In this document: positions 1 through 6,816 of the stretch, in pieces | Position numbering within the stretch: the stretch's first letter is position 1 | How the letters are laid out: each line of letters opens with the position of its first letter | From: a virus | Length of the DNA: 20,519 nucleotides | IMG/VR virus record: IMGVR_UViG_3300005295_000216 | Location: 1 to 20,519 of that record | Direction: 5' to 3' (one strand) | Made by a program: the position numbers and the translations under genes | Notes under the pieces: model-generated | The model's database searches: none | Seen by the model: the letters and a program-made list of their open reading frames with translations, nothing else | What the model was told of the DNA's origin: nothing

Positions 1-128
1 TTCAAGGGGACCAGAATGTAGCAATACAACATAAGCACATTCACACATTAGTGCGCGAACTGGACGATACGTCACTTGCACGCATGCTCACACAAGAGCC
101 TCTACCCCCGCCCCGAGAGGACCGTTGA
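1..128 (+). CDS. 3' end of an unidentified phage protein (partial, starts upstream of the window)
   Basis: Reading from base 3, an open frame of 41 codons ends at a TGA at 126-128, and the other two plus frames close within the first 35 bases. The visible tail has a plausible helical stretch (HTLVRELDDTSLARML) followed by a polar, proline-rich end (PLPPPRED), which looks like an ordinary protein C-terminus. It lies upstream of the packaging genes, where phages often place the small terminase subunit, but no recognisable motif remains, so that identity is only a guess. The true start and length cannot be seen. It could also be a chance open frame, because 41 codons without a stop is not decisive in GC-rich DNA. 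Confidence 0.5.
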   Translation, partial: QGDQNVAIQHKHIHTLVRELDDTSLARMLTQEPLPPPREDR

Positions 129-457
129 CGCCTGGTCCCAGGATTAGCTGGCACCGTCTCGCAAAAATCTACTAACGCGCGTACGAGAGGTGCCCGGCAG
201 CGAGATGCTCAACGCTGCGCGGAAGGAGCGGAGAGTCAGCGTCGGTCGAGGGGCGCTGCCCTCTCAGCTAGCTGACTACTACGCCGGCGGGCCGGATAAC
301 TTATTGTGAAGACGTAGCCCCCTACCGGTCCCCCAAACCTGTCAAGAGTACCTCACCCTGAGATGGGCTGAGAAGGGGAAAACGGAAAAGTGCCGGCATC
401 ACAAAATGAACACGGTGGCCGTCCAAGAGGTAAACTAGCGTCACAATCGAGTGAAGG
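129..457. other. Intergenic leader with several hairpins, no convincing gene
   Basis: About 330 bases lie between the partial first gene and the GTG at 458. No frame gives a convincing protein. The best is a 34-codon ORF at 205-309 (ATG, starting MLNAARKERRVSVG) with no clear ribosome site. The stretch is rich in inverted repeats. GCAGCG at 197-202 pairs with CGCTGC at 213-218. CAGCGTC at 237-243 pairs with GGCGCTG at 252-258 (one G-T pair), and an alternative longer fold pairs AGTCAGC with GCTGACT at 271-277. CCGG at 284-287 pairs with CCGG at 292-295 around a four-base loop, and ACGG/CCGT pair at 412-422. This could be a terminator and promoter region, a structured RNA, or a packaging site next to the terminase genes. 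I cannot tell which, and I see no tRNA. Confidence 0.5.
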
Positions 458-727
458 GTGGCTCGACAAGGGGTGTCGTCAAAGCGACTGAGCGACCAGA
501 AGCGTCTGGCTGCCGTGCAGAAGATCAAGCACGCCGGTGAGTATCTCGAAATAGCGCCTGATGAGCGTTGGCTGCTGGTCAGCAGGTGCGCTGCGTGCCG
601 TAGGCCGGTGCTCATCGCCTCGACGTGTTACGAGTGTGCGACTGGCAAGCCGAATAAGATGCGTGCTAAGCACGTGTTCTTAGCGCCGGATAAAGACATG
701 CCAAAAGAGGTAAAAATAGATGATTAG
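458..727 (+). CDS. Small zinc-ribbon protein, function unknown
   Basis: This 89-residue protein starts at GTG 458; the in-frame TGA at 452-454 excludes an earlier start. The N-terminal 35 residues are basic and helical. Four cysteines follow as CAAC (C44, C47) and CYEC (C57, C60), the CxxC-x9-CxxC layout of a zinc ribbon, and the C-terminus is lysine- and acid-rich. Zinc ribbons of this size usually bind nucleic acid or protein partners. Its position before terL makes a packaging or regulatory role possible, but it does not resemble a small terminase I know. Its last 8 bases overlap the start of the next gene (ATGATTAG), so the two are probably translated in a coupled manner. Confidence 0.72.
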   Translation: MARQGVSSKRLSDQKRLAAVQKIKHAGEYLEIAPDERWLLVSRCAACRRPVLIASTCYECATGKPNKMRAKHVFLAPDKDMPKEVKIDD

Positions 728-1634
728 AGCGATTTGGATACACCAGTTTGATCAGCTAGCTGAGCGCACGGTAGATGACATAGCGCAGACGCTCAAGCCA
801 CGCGACATCGACTACGTGTACGTCAAGGCGATGGACGGCATGCACTGGATGGGCCACATCTACGATCATCCGCTCGCCCCATTGCCAACCAACTTCGCGC
901 AGACGGTGGCTGACTTTGAACTGTGCGGGCTGGTGCTCGTGCCGTGGGTCGTGCCACGCGGGGCCAACCCGGTCATCGAAGCGCAGACACACGCTCGCTG
1001 CGCTGACCTGGCGCACGGCTCGATCATCGTTGACTTCGAGTATCGCTACGCGCAGTTCTTCGATCAGGGCGACATCGCCGCGTGGCTCACCTACAAGGCC
1101 ACCTTGCAGGCGGCAAACGGGATGCAGTGGTGCGCCGTAGCGCCCGATCCACGTCAGCCTGGACGCGATTACGATCAATACGTGTTAAGCGGCTTCGACG
1201 CGATCTTGCCGCAGACGTACTGGTCAGATTTTCAACAGGGCTGGCAGACTACGCTCGATGCTGCCGATGCGGCGTTGAACACGCTGCTCATTCCCAAGGA
1301 GCCGATCCTGCCGTGGAACGCCCCGCCGCAGGAGATCAACCAGGCGATGATCTATCTCGACGCGGGCGAGACGGACGCGGTTAGCCTGTGGCGCATGGGT
1401 GTCGCCAACGAGGCGGTCCTCGACGCCTTTGCCGGCTACATCGAAGAAGACGACGACGGGACGTACACGCCTGACGGGGAGGGCGACGAGATGCCGTGCG
1501 CGAGCCTGATCAACGCCCTTGGCTTCATCGCTGGCGACGTGATTCGCCCGCTGCGCACGTTCAAGAACAAAAAGGTGCGTCAGGCCATCGCTACTATCGA
1601 CCGTGTCGCCAGGGACAACGGCATCGGTGGCTAG
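720..1634 (+). CDS. TIM-barrel glycoside-hydrolase-like protein (candidate cell-wall hydrolase)
   Basis: This 304-residue protein starts at ATG 720 behind a good ribosome site (AAAAGAGG about 10 bases upstream). Eight hydrophobic strands recur at regular spacing: AIWIHQF (4-10), YVYVKAMDG (32-40), GLVLVPWVV (70-78), SIIVDFEY (101-108), MQWCAVAPDP (135-144), DAILPQTYW (160-168), EPILPWNAP (194-202) and AVSLWRMG (220-227). This is the pattern of a (beta/alpha)8 barrel. The acidic pair D105/E107 at the end of strand 4 is where GH18- and GH25-type enzymes carry catalytic acids. After about residue 241 there is an acidic linker and then a basic helical tail. I infer a glycan hydrolase, possibly an endolysin or virion lysin, but cannot name the family. 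The catalytic assignment is unproven, and the protein could be a non-enzymatic barrel. Confidence 0.7.
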   Translation: MIRAIWIHQFDQLAERTVDDIAQTLKPRDIDYVYVKAMDGMHWMGHIYDHPLAPLPTNFAQTVADFELCGLVLVPWVVPRGANPVIEAQTHARCADLAHGSIIVDFEYRYAQFFDQGDIAAWLTYKATLQAANGMQWCAVAPDPRQPGRDYDQYVLSGFDAILPQTYWSDFQQGWQTTLDAADAALNTLLIPKEPILPWNAPPQEINQAMIYLDAGETDAVSLWRMGVANEAVLDAFAGYIEEDDDGTYTPDGEGDEMPCASLINALGFIAGDVIRPLRTFKNKKVRQAIATIDRVARDNGIGG

Positions 1635-3120
1635 GGCACGTATCAAGCCGCCGCCTGGGGTGGACCCGGTCGAGTTCATGCGGGCTGCCCGCATGGAGGG
1701 CGCTCGACGCTGGTTCCTGCAATTCGTGCAGTACACCTTCGCTGGATTCCACACCTCCAAGGCGCACGTCTTTTTAGCCAAGCAGCTTGAGCAGTTCGAG
1801 GCTGACGTGCGGGCCGGCAAGAGCCCGCGCCTGATCATCACCCTGCCACCCCGCTTCGGCAAGAGCGAGCTTGCCACGCGCCGCTACCCCGGCTGGCTGC
1901 TCGGGCGTAACCCCGATTGGACGGTGTTCATCGTCAGCTACAGCGCCGAGCTAGCCGAAGAGTTGTCGGCTGACGCCCGCCGCGTGTTGCTCTCTGACGA
2001 GTACGCCGACCTGTTCGGGCCGCTGTATCAGCCCGAGGGCAAGGACGACACCGTCGAGCTAGACCGCGAGAGCCGCGCTGTTGCCCACTGGCGCATCGCC
2101 GGCCACCGAGGGGGCGTGCGAGCGGTTGGCGTGGGTGGCTCGCTGACCGGCCGTGGGGCCAACGTATGCATCATTGACGACCCGATCAAGGGCCGTAAGG
2201 AGGCCGATTCTGAGCTTGTCCGAGAAGACCTCTGGAAGTGGTTCAGAGGCACCCTGCGTACACGTATTGAACCCGGCGGCGGGATCATTCTCATTCACAC
2301 TCGTTGGCACCACGACGATCTCACCGCCCGGCTTCTTGATCAACGTGCAGATCGCTGGCAAGTGCTCCATCTGCCAGCGTTGGCAGAGGATGACGATATC
2401 CTGGGCCGACGACCCGGCGAACCTCTCGACCCGGTTCGTTACAACGAAGCAGCCCTAGAGGACATCCGCGCCGACACCGACGACCGCGAGTGGTACGCGC
2501 AGTACCAGGGCAAGCCCACACCGGACGAGGGCGACCTGTTCAAGCGTGACTGGTTCGCCATCGAGCGCGACCCGTATGGCTTCGCGGACGACGCACCAGG
2601 GCACGTCTTTCAGTATTACGACACGGCGCACGGCAAGAAGAACCCGCGCCGCAAGGGGGATCGAACGATATGCACCACGTGGCGGCTCGAAGGCAACCGC
2701 TATCGACTGCTCCATGTCTATGCTGGGCGGCCAGGATACCCCGACTTAAAGCGCCTGGTAACTGGCCTCCGCGATCAGTGGCGTGCACGCGCTGTGATTG
2801 TGGAAGATCACTCATCTGGTCAGTCATTGATCCAAGACCTGAGAAATGAAACGAGCATCCCGATCCTGGCCTGGAAGACCGGCAACGAGTCGAAGGTCGA
2901 GCGGGCCAAGGCGGTCAGCCCGCTGTGGGAGGCCGGCATCGCCGTCGTGTCGTGCGACCAGCGTGCGGCCGAAGAGTTTGTGCGGGAGCACTTGCAATTC
3001 CCCAATGGTAAATTTGACGACATTGTTGACTCTTCGAGCATGGCGTTAGCTCATATGGAAATCTTCAATAGAGCCCGTAATAGAACGCCAATGTTCAGGA
3101 AGTTTGTGGTGACAAGATGA
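1627..3120 (+). CDS. terL: Terminase large subunit (packaging ATPase and nuclease)
   Basis: TerL drives DNA into the procapsid and cuts it at the portal. With the GTG at 1627 the protein has 497 residues. The ATPase domain shows a Walker A motif LPPRFGKSE (residues 73-81, K79), a Walker B motif CIIDD (181-185) and the coupling motif HTRWHHDD (224-231). The C-terminal RNase H-like nuclease domain has its acidic residues in order: D332 in YYDTAH, E393/D394 in VIVEDHSSG, and D464/D465/D468 in FDDIVDSS. Length and order are normal for the family, so it looks intact. A GTG at 1603 would add eight residues. I prefer 1627 because it has an upstream AGGGA and gives the same 8-base overlap (GTGGCTAG) seen at neighbouring junctions. 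Confidence 0.95.
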   Translation: MARARIKPPPGVDPVEFMRAARMEGARRWFLQFVQYTFAGFHTSKAHVFLAKQLEQFEADVRAGKSPRLIITLPPRFGKSELATRRYPGWLLGRNPDWTVFIVSYSAELAEELSADARRVLLSDEYADLFGPLYQPEGKDDTVELDRESRAVAHWRIAGHRGGVRAVGVGGSLTGRGANVCIIDDPIKGRKEADSELVREDLWKWFRGTLRTRIEPGGGIILIHTRWHHDDLTARLLDQRADRWQVLHLPALAEDDDILGRRPGEPLDPVRYNEAALEDIRADTDDREWYAQYQGKPTPDEGDLFKRDWFAIERDPYGFADDAPGHVFQYYDTAHGKKNPRRKGDRTICTTWRLEGNRYRLLHVYAGRPGYPDLKRLVTGLRDQWRARAVIVEDHSSGQSLIQDLRNETSIPILAWKTGNESKVERAKAVSPLWEAGIAVVSCDQRAAEEFVREHLQFPNGKFDDIVDSSSMALAHMEIFNRARNRTPMFRKFVVTR

Positions 3121-3275
3121 ACATAGAAAACGAAGAAGAACTCGAAAGCCTCAAGCAAGAGATAGAGGCATTGATTGTTGAGGCAGAAAGTCTAGATGGT
3201 TACCTGTGCGATTTGTTGAAGCGACTGCGAAAGATAGCTGATGAAGAGTTGGTACACACTCCCCCCGCCGCTTGA
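3117..3275 (+). CDS. Small acidic helical protein (52 residues), unknown
   Basis: A 52-codon gene starts at the ATG inside the terL stop (ATGA, 3117-3120) and ends at TGA 3273-3275. The product is strongly acidic (about 14 Asp/Glu against 5 Lys/Arg) and heptad-like (EELESLKQEIEALIVEAES), so it is probably a single helix or coiled coil. The four-base overlap with terL and the dense packing of this cluster support a real gene. The DNA is clearly richer in A and T than terL or the portal. I do not recognise a family. A packaging or portal accessory role is only a positional guess. Confidence 0.62.
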   Translation: MNIENEEELESLKQEIEALIVEAESLDGYLCDLLKRLRKIADEELVHTPPAA

Positions 3276-3402
3276 TCCGGTCGCGGCCAACCGCTTGCGG
3301 GCGCTGCGCTCACGTTGGTCGATCAAACTGCGCAAGTATTGGCACAGCAAGGAGCGCAACCGTTACGAGCGAGTGCGTCGTGTAGACTCGTCGCGTGGCT
3401 GA
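3241..3402 (+). CDS. Small basic protein (53 residues), unknown
   Basis: This ATG ORF overlaps the end of the preceding mini-gene by 35 bases in a different frame. It ends at TGA 3400-3402, overlapping the portal start by 8 bases (GTGGCTGA), the same type of junction as at 720 and 1627. The product is strongly basic (about 15 Lys/Arg against 4 Asp/Glu), with an N-terminal WYTLPPPLDP and a basic helical part (LRALRSRWSIKLRKYWHSK). Such charge suggests binding to nucleic acid or to an acidic partner. The ribosome site is weak. It fills an otherwise uncoded gap before the portal, which supports it, but a chance ORF is not excluded. Confidence 0.55.
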   Translation: MKSWYTLPPPLDPVAANRLRALRSRWSIKLRKYWHSKERNRYERVRRVDSSRG

Positions 3403-5467
3403 GGCTCGTCGCTCTAAGAAGGATAAGGAAGAGTTAGACGAGGCCGACTGGCTGACCGCCGATTTCGTCCAGGCGCTGTACGAATCGCGCCGATCAGACG
3501 GTGACGAGGCTCGCCTGCGGCGTGAGATGAACGCCATGCGCGACCTCGTAGACATGAACGTCAAGCCGAACATCCCGCAGGAGTACGAGGCCATCGCCCA
3601 GGAGATCAGGACGCCCTTCGTCAAGGACGCCTGGTTGCGGGTCGCTGGCAGCATGACGCAAAACGACCCCGTCCCACACATCGAGCCGGCTGACGACAAG
3701 GACGAGTACCGTCGCGCTGCCTCGATTGGCGAGCGGTGGACCGATGCCGCCTTCTACCAGATGAGCGATGAGATCGGTGACGACGTGATCTACGAGGGCG
3801 TCAAGGCTGTCATCCGTGACCGTGAGTCGGTCATCAAGGTGGTCTACCGGCCAGACGCCTGGGCGAGCTTCCCCGACCGCAAACGAACAGAGACGGCCGA
3901 CGAGTACCGCGCCCGCACCGAGCGATCCAAGAAATCGAGCCGCTTGCCCACGGCGTGGCGACTGATCGACCGCAAGAGCATGCTGTTTGAGGATGGTGAG
4001 TTTGGCGATGGCTGGTGCATCGAGTACGGCGAGTACCCGCGACCCTTGCTCGGGCGCGACTTCAAGATGGCGCTCGACCCGTATGGCAAGCTGGTGGACC
4101 CGGCTGTGCTGCTGGGCGGCACACCAACGGCACAGGGCGACTTTCGCGGTCAGGGCGCTCGCGCTGTCAAGATCGAATATTGGGATGTCGAGTGGTGGGC
4201 GGTCGTCATCGACGGCAATATGGCCCCGGGTTTTCCCAAGCCAAATCCGTATCGGGGCTCACCAAATAACGGACTTCCATACTTTCGGGCACGCATCATT
4301 GACAGCCCGATGCTGTCACTGCGCTACCTCGTTCCTGCTCTCGACTCGCTGCTTACCATGCATCTCAATTGGGCGTTCCTTGGGGCGTACCCGAACCCCA
4401 AGCTGACCTCGCAGCCCAACTCGACTGTGCCCAGCCTGGGCCTGGGCGCAGATGGCGGGGTGCCGGGCGGGGAAGACAACCAGCCGCCTGATTTCCAGTG
4501 GAAGCCGGGGCTGATGATCATCCCGCCACCCGGCTACGACTTCAATTTCGTTCAACCACCACCCATCGGCAACGACGTGGTAGTCATGGAGCAAAACTTA
4601 CGAGCACTGATCGACATTGCTGGCATTCCATCGGTTTTGCGGGGAGCGGCTGCTGCCGATGCCTCGGGGTACTTGGCCAATCAACTGATCACTGCCGCTT
4701 TGATCCATTACAAGCAGATGACAAAAGCCGTGCAGAGGCAATTCAGCGCCATAGGCAGCTTTCTATGGTGGATCGTTTCGGCAAAGGTAAAGCAAGAAGT
4801 ATTCGTATTAGAACAGACCGAAGAAATAGATCAAAAGACACGTAAAAAGAATGCCAAAAAGGCGTGGTTGTCGCTCACGCCTGATGGGCCGCTGACGACG
4901 ACGAGTGCACCTGTCACGCACTTCGCCAAATTTACCTACCGCATGCGTCCGGTGCTGCCGACCGACGAGCAGGCCAGGGCGATGATCGCCGTGCAGGCGA
5001 CCAACGCGCCGAAGCCGCTGTACGGCCGCAAGCGAGCGCTCGAAAAGTTCATGCAAGAGGAAGACCCGGAAGGGGTGCTCGATGAAATCTACGTCGAAAA
5101 CGTTCTGGACAACGATCCGACTGTCCACGCCACCATCGTGGGACGTGCATTACGGGAAGCTGGCTTCCCCGCGCCGATCCCCAACAACCCCGCTTCACAA
5201 CTTGTGGGGCCGAACGGACAGCCGCTCATCGGTGGTGGCACGGCTGCTCCGGGACCGCAAAACACCGAGCCGCCCGGCGGTGCCCCGTCACCCTTCTCCC
5301 CTGGCCCGAGTGCCAACGGGCAGCCCGGTATCCCCGGGCTCACCCAGCCGATCCAGCCGCCTCAGCCCGGCGGAGGTCCGAGCCGTGGTGGGCGGAATAG
5401 CAACGGGCTTAGTGCTCGCGGCGCTGGTGGTTATCCTGGGCAACCGGGCGGGAATCAGGGCCGTTGA
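3395..5467 (+). CDS. Portal protein
   Basis: This 690-residue protein begins at GTG 3395. It directly follows terL and two mini-genes, which is the expected place for the portal, the twelve-fold ring at the capsid vertex through which DNA is packaged and ejected. Length and character fit: a charged helical N-terminus, a mixed alpha/beta body with many Trp/Tyr/Pro residues (EYWDVEWWAVVIDG near residue 260), and a long-helix region (LRALIDIAGIPSVLRG, then LIHYKQMTKAVQRQFSAIG) typical of portal stem and wing. From about residue 596 the tail is low-complexity Gly/Pro/Gln. A short A/T-rich stretch lies at 4780-4870 in the helical part. The call rests on position, size and general resemblance to podovirus-type portals rather than a single diagnostic motif. 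Confidence 0.85.
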   Translation: MAEARRSKKDKEELDEADWLTADFVQALYESRRSDGDEARLRREMNAMRDLVDMNVKPNIPQEYEAIAQEIRTPFVKDAWLRVAGSMTQNDPVPHIEPADDKDEYRRAASIGERWTDAAFYQMSDEIGDDVIYEGVKAVIRDRESVIKVVYRPDAWASFPDRKRTETADEYRARTERSKKSSRLPTAWRLIDRKSMLFEDGEFGDGWCIEYGEYPRPLLGRDFKMALDPYGKLVDPAVLLGGTPTAQGDFRGQGARAVKIEYWDVEWWAVVIDGNMAPGFPKPNPYRGSPNNGLPYFRARIIDSPMLSLRYLVPALDSLLTMHLNWAFLGAYPNPKLTSQPNSTVPSLGLGADGGVPGGEDNQPPDFQWKPGLMIIPPPGYDFNFVQPPPIGNDVVVMEQNLRALIDIAGIPSVLRGAAAADASGYLANQLITAALIHYKQMTKAVQRQFSAIGSFLWWIVSAKVKQEVFVLEQTEEIDQKTRKKNAKKAWLSLTPDGPLTTTSAPVTHFAKFTYRMRPVLPTDEQARAMIAVQATNAPKPLYGRKRALEKFMQEEDPEGVLDEIYVENVLDNDPTVHATIVGRALREAGFPAPIPNNPASQLVGPNGQPLIGGGTAAPGPQNTEPPGGAPSPFSPGPSANGQPGIPGLTQPIQPPQPGGGPSRGGRNSNGLSARGAGGYPGQPGGNQGR

Positions 5468-5649
5468 CGCCCGTTGAAGTGGTCCTGTTGCTCATATGTG
5501 TAGTATTGATCATCTGGCTGGGGCGGCAGGAGGTTGACAGTAGTGCCATTGAAGAAGGGCTCGTCACGCAAGGTCATCAGCCAGAACATCAAGACGGAGA
5601 TGAACGCTGGTCGTCCGCAGAAGCAGGCGATTGCCATCGCCATGAGTAA
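5464..5649 (+). CDS. Small single-span membrane protein (61 residues)
   Basis: A TTG start sits in the portal stop (TTGA, 5464-5467). The N-terminal segment [17 protein letters not shown] (residues 4-20) is a strong transmembrane helix, followed by a hydrophilic tail. The second half overlaps the 47-residue gene at 5543 in another frame, so its sequence there may be constrained by that gene. Only 75 bases separate the portal stop from 5543, and they code almost entirely for the hydrophobic helix, which favours real coding. The uncommon start codon and weak ribosome site lower confidence. A lysis-related role (holin or spanin-like) is possible but unsupported by motif. Confidence 0.45.
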   Translation: MTPVEVVLLLICVVLIIWLGRQEVDSSAIEEGLVTQGHQPEHQDGDERWSSAEAGDCHRHE

Positions 5650-5686
5650 AGCGGGCAAAGCTCGCAAGAACAAAAGCCACTATTAG
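5543..5686 (+). CDS. Conserved small basic phage protein (47 residues)
   Basis: The GTG at 5543 has an excellent ribosome site (AGGAGG at 5528-5533, nine bases upstream) and gives 47 codons to TAG 5684-5686. The product begins [20 protein letters not shown] and contains [19 protein letters not shown]. This is the pattern of a very short basic protein that I recognise from many phage structural regions (MPL.KG.S...IS.NI..E...GKPQ.QA.AIA...A). Its function is not known. The lysine-rich helix suggests nucleic-acid contact or a packaging role. It overlaps the membrane ORF at 5464 in another frame. Its short length makes it easy to miss in automatic annotation. Confidence 0.85.
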   Translation: MPLKKGSSRKVISQNIKTEMNAGRPQKQAIAIAMSKAGKARKNKSHY

Positions 5687-5698
5687 AAAGGACTAGGC

Positions 5699-6019
5699 AT
5701 GGCTAAGCACACGAAGGAAACGTTAAGCGACGGGCATCGTGACGAGATCGCACAACGAATGGTAGCGACGTTCGTGCGCGAGATGAAGTCAGACGTGACC
5801 ATCGGCCACCCCTGGATGGGCTTGAGCCAGACCCAACAGACAGACCTGGCCGAACTGATGTACGCAGAAGTACGACCGGTGGTAGACGAACTCGACGTGC
5901 TGGCTGGCATGGCCATCGACTTGGACGAGGAAAACGCCGAAGCGATGACGGCAGCCGCCAACCCCAAGCGGGCCAAGGCGACCAAGGACAAGGACGACGA
6001 TGACGGAGGGCCGAAATGA
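5699..6019 (+). CDS. Small acidic phage protein, unknown (106 residues)
   Basis: The ATG at 5699 follows the ribosome site AAAGGA. The product is soluble and mostly helical: DGHRDEIAQRMVATFVREMK, then a middle part with GLSQTQQTDLAELMYAEVRPVVDELDV, and a highly charged Lys/Asp tail (KATKDKDDDDGG). I do not recognise a family. The gene ends in ATGA shared with the next start, so it belongs to the coupled run of small genes after the portal. A head-completion or regulatory role cannot be told apart from the sequence. Confidence 0.75.
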   Translation: MAKHTKETLSDGHRDEIAQRMVATFVREMKSDVTIGHPWMGLSQTQQTDLAELMYAEVRPVVDELDVLAGMAIDLDEENAEAMTAAANPKRAKATKDKDDDDGGPK

Positions 6020-6228
6020 TGTTGCTCGGTCGTTCGGTCATCACGTGGATCGTGCTCGTGTTCGTGGCCGTGTGTGTGTTCATCCTGGCCAAGTGGTTAG
6101 TTCCGCTGCTGTTTGCCCTGATCGGTGTCGCCATTCCTGACCAGCAATCTACGATCCTGGCGCTGTTGATCGCTATCGGTGTTATGTTGGGTGGCTATAG
6201 CTGGCGTCGTGGTGAGCCGACACCATGA
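6016..6228 (+). CDS. Two-span small membrane protein, holin-like
   Basis: This 70-residue protein starts at the ATG in the previous stop (ATGA, 6016-6019). Two hydrophobic helices are evident, VITWIVLVFVAVCVFILAKW with the following VPLLFALIGVA region, and then STILALLIAIGVMLGGYSW, separated by a short polar turn (PDQQ). It ends with a charged tail (RRGEPTP). Size and two-helix topology match class II holins, which make the membrane lesions that release endolysins, but many unrelated phage membrane proteins look the same. No endolysin lies directly beside it. The closest candidate is the barrel protein at 720. Confidence 0.7.
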   Translation: MMLLGRSVITWIVLVFVAVCVFILAKWLVPLLFALIGVAIPDQQSTILALLIAIGVMLGGYSWRRGEPTP

Positions 6229-6242
6229 GTGAGGATGGGTGA
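6225..6242 (+). other. Possible five-codon relay minicistron
   Basis: An ATG overlaps the stop of the membrane gene (ATGA, 6225-6228) and reads M-S-E-D-G before a TGA at 6240-6242. That stop itself overlaps the GTG start of the next gene (GTGA, 6239-6242). The peptide is too short to matter as a product, but the arrangement would hand a terminating ribosome from one gene to the next, and its GAGG also serves as a ribosome site for the GTG. This is inference from sequence arrangement only. Confidence 0.25.
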
Positions 6243-6523
6243 GCGGAGGACAAGGGGGTCAGGACAAGCTCAGAGCCCGCCATGCGCGGGTGCAGTCGGT
6301 CATTGTCACCGCCAGCCCACCCACCAACATGGTCGTGTACGCCGGCTTCGTGTACGCCAACGCGGCGTCGGTGCCGGCGAACATGCTGTCGGTTCGCTCC
6401 GACACCTACTCGCTTGGCTCAGCCCCGGCAGCCGGCGTCAGGCGCATCGCGGTGATGTCGTTTTCGCTGTCGTCCCCCAACATCCCGCCGAACCTACGAC
6501 GGGTGGCCATCGTGCCGGAGTAG
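6239..6523 (+). CDS. Small unknown phage protein, beta-rich (94 residues)
   Basis: The GTG at 6239 has GAGG a few bases upstream. After a Gly/Gln/Arg-rich start (MSGGQGGQDKLRARHARVQ) the protein alternates short hydrophobic strands with turns: SVIVTASPP, MVVYAGFVYANAASVP, RRIAVMSFSLS, RRVAIVPE. This suggests a small beta domain, possibly a virion component. No family is recognised. It ends two bases before the next ATG. A long frame shared with the downstream gene also runs through this region but is unlikely to be coding. Confidence 0.65.
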   Translation: MSGGQGGQDKLRARHARVQSVIVTASPPTNMVVYAGFVYANAASVPANMLSVRSDTYSLGSAPAAGVRRIAVMSFSLSSPNIPPNLRRVAIVPE

Positions 6524-6525
6524 TC

Positions 6526-6816
6526 ATGGCTGAGCCAGAGCACGTCATCGAGCGGCGTTCCCGCCTGCTGTCGCAGAAGATGGCCTCGCGGGTGACCATG
6601 CTGCGCAACTTCATCGCCCCACCTGGCGCTCGCCCGCCGTTCACCAAGCAGATGCAAAACGACATGGCCTTGCAGTGGTGGAAGGTGCACCGCTACGACG
6701 AGATCGGCTCGCGGGTGCTGACCATGATGCAGCCAGCCGACATAGCTGAGCTTGACTCGGCGCTGATCGAGCGCCAGGTGGCCGAGCAAAACAGCGAGGG
6801 TCAGACGCTGGCATGA
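6526..6816 (+). CDS. Small helical phage protein, unknown (96 residues)
   Basis: This starts at ATG 6526, just after the preceding stop, and ends in ATGA shared with the next gene. The product is hydrophilic and helical, with a conserved-looking middle (MLRNFIAPPGARPPFTKQMQ, then MALQWWKVHRYDEIGSRVL) and an acidic C-terminal helix. The frame stays open far upstream, but the ATG at 6526 is chosen because the upstream part is arginine-rich antisense-like sequence overlapping the 6239 gene. Function is unknown. Confidence 0.7.
   Translation: MAEPEHVIERRSRLLSQKMASRVTMLRNFIAPPGARPPFTKQMQNDMALQWWKVHRYDEIGSRVLTMMQPADIAELDSALIERQVAEQNSEGQTLA

Noticed and set aside
170-300. Possible tRNA in the leader hairpins
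   Set aside because: No seven-base acceptor stem, D-loop or TTCGA-type T-loop can be placed together; the loops have wrong sizes.
390-545. Open frame from GTG 390 containing NEHGGRPRGK, reminiscent of small-terminase N-termini
   Set aside because: It runs out of frame across the better-supported zinc-ribbon gene and becomes Arg/Gly/Cys-rich with no helix-turn-helix.
1224-1877. 217-codon minus-strand open frame opposite the barrel gene and terL
   Set aside because: It crosses two strong plus-strand genes and has low-complexity, shadow-like composition.
6229-6816. 195-codon plus frame spanning two small genes
   Set aside because: The first ~99 codons are Arg/Gly/His-rich and overlap the better-supported gene at 6239; the real gene in this frame starts at ATG 6526.
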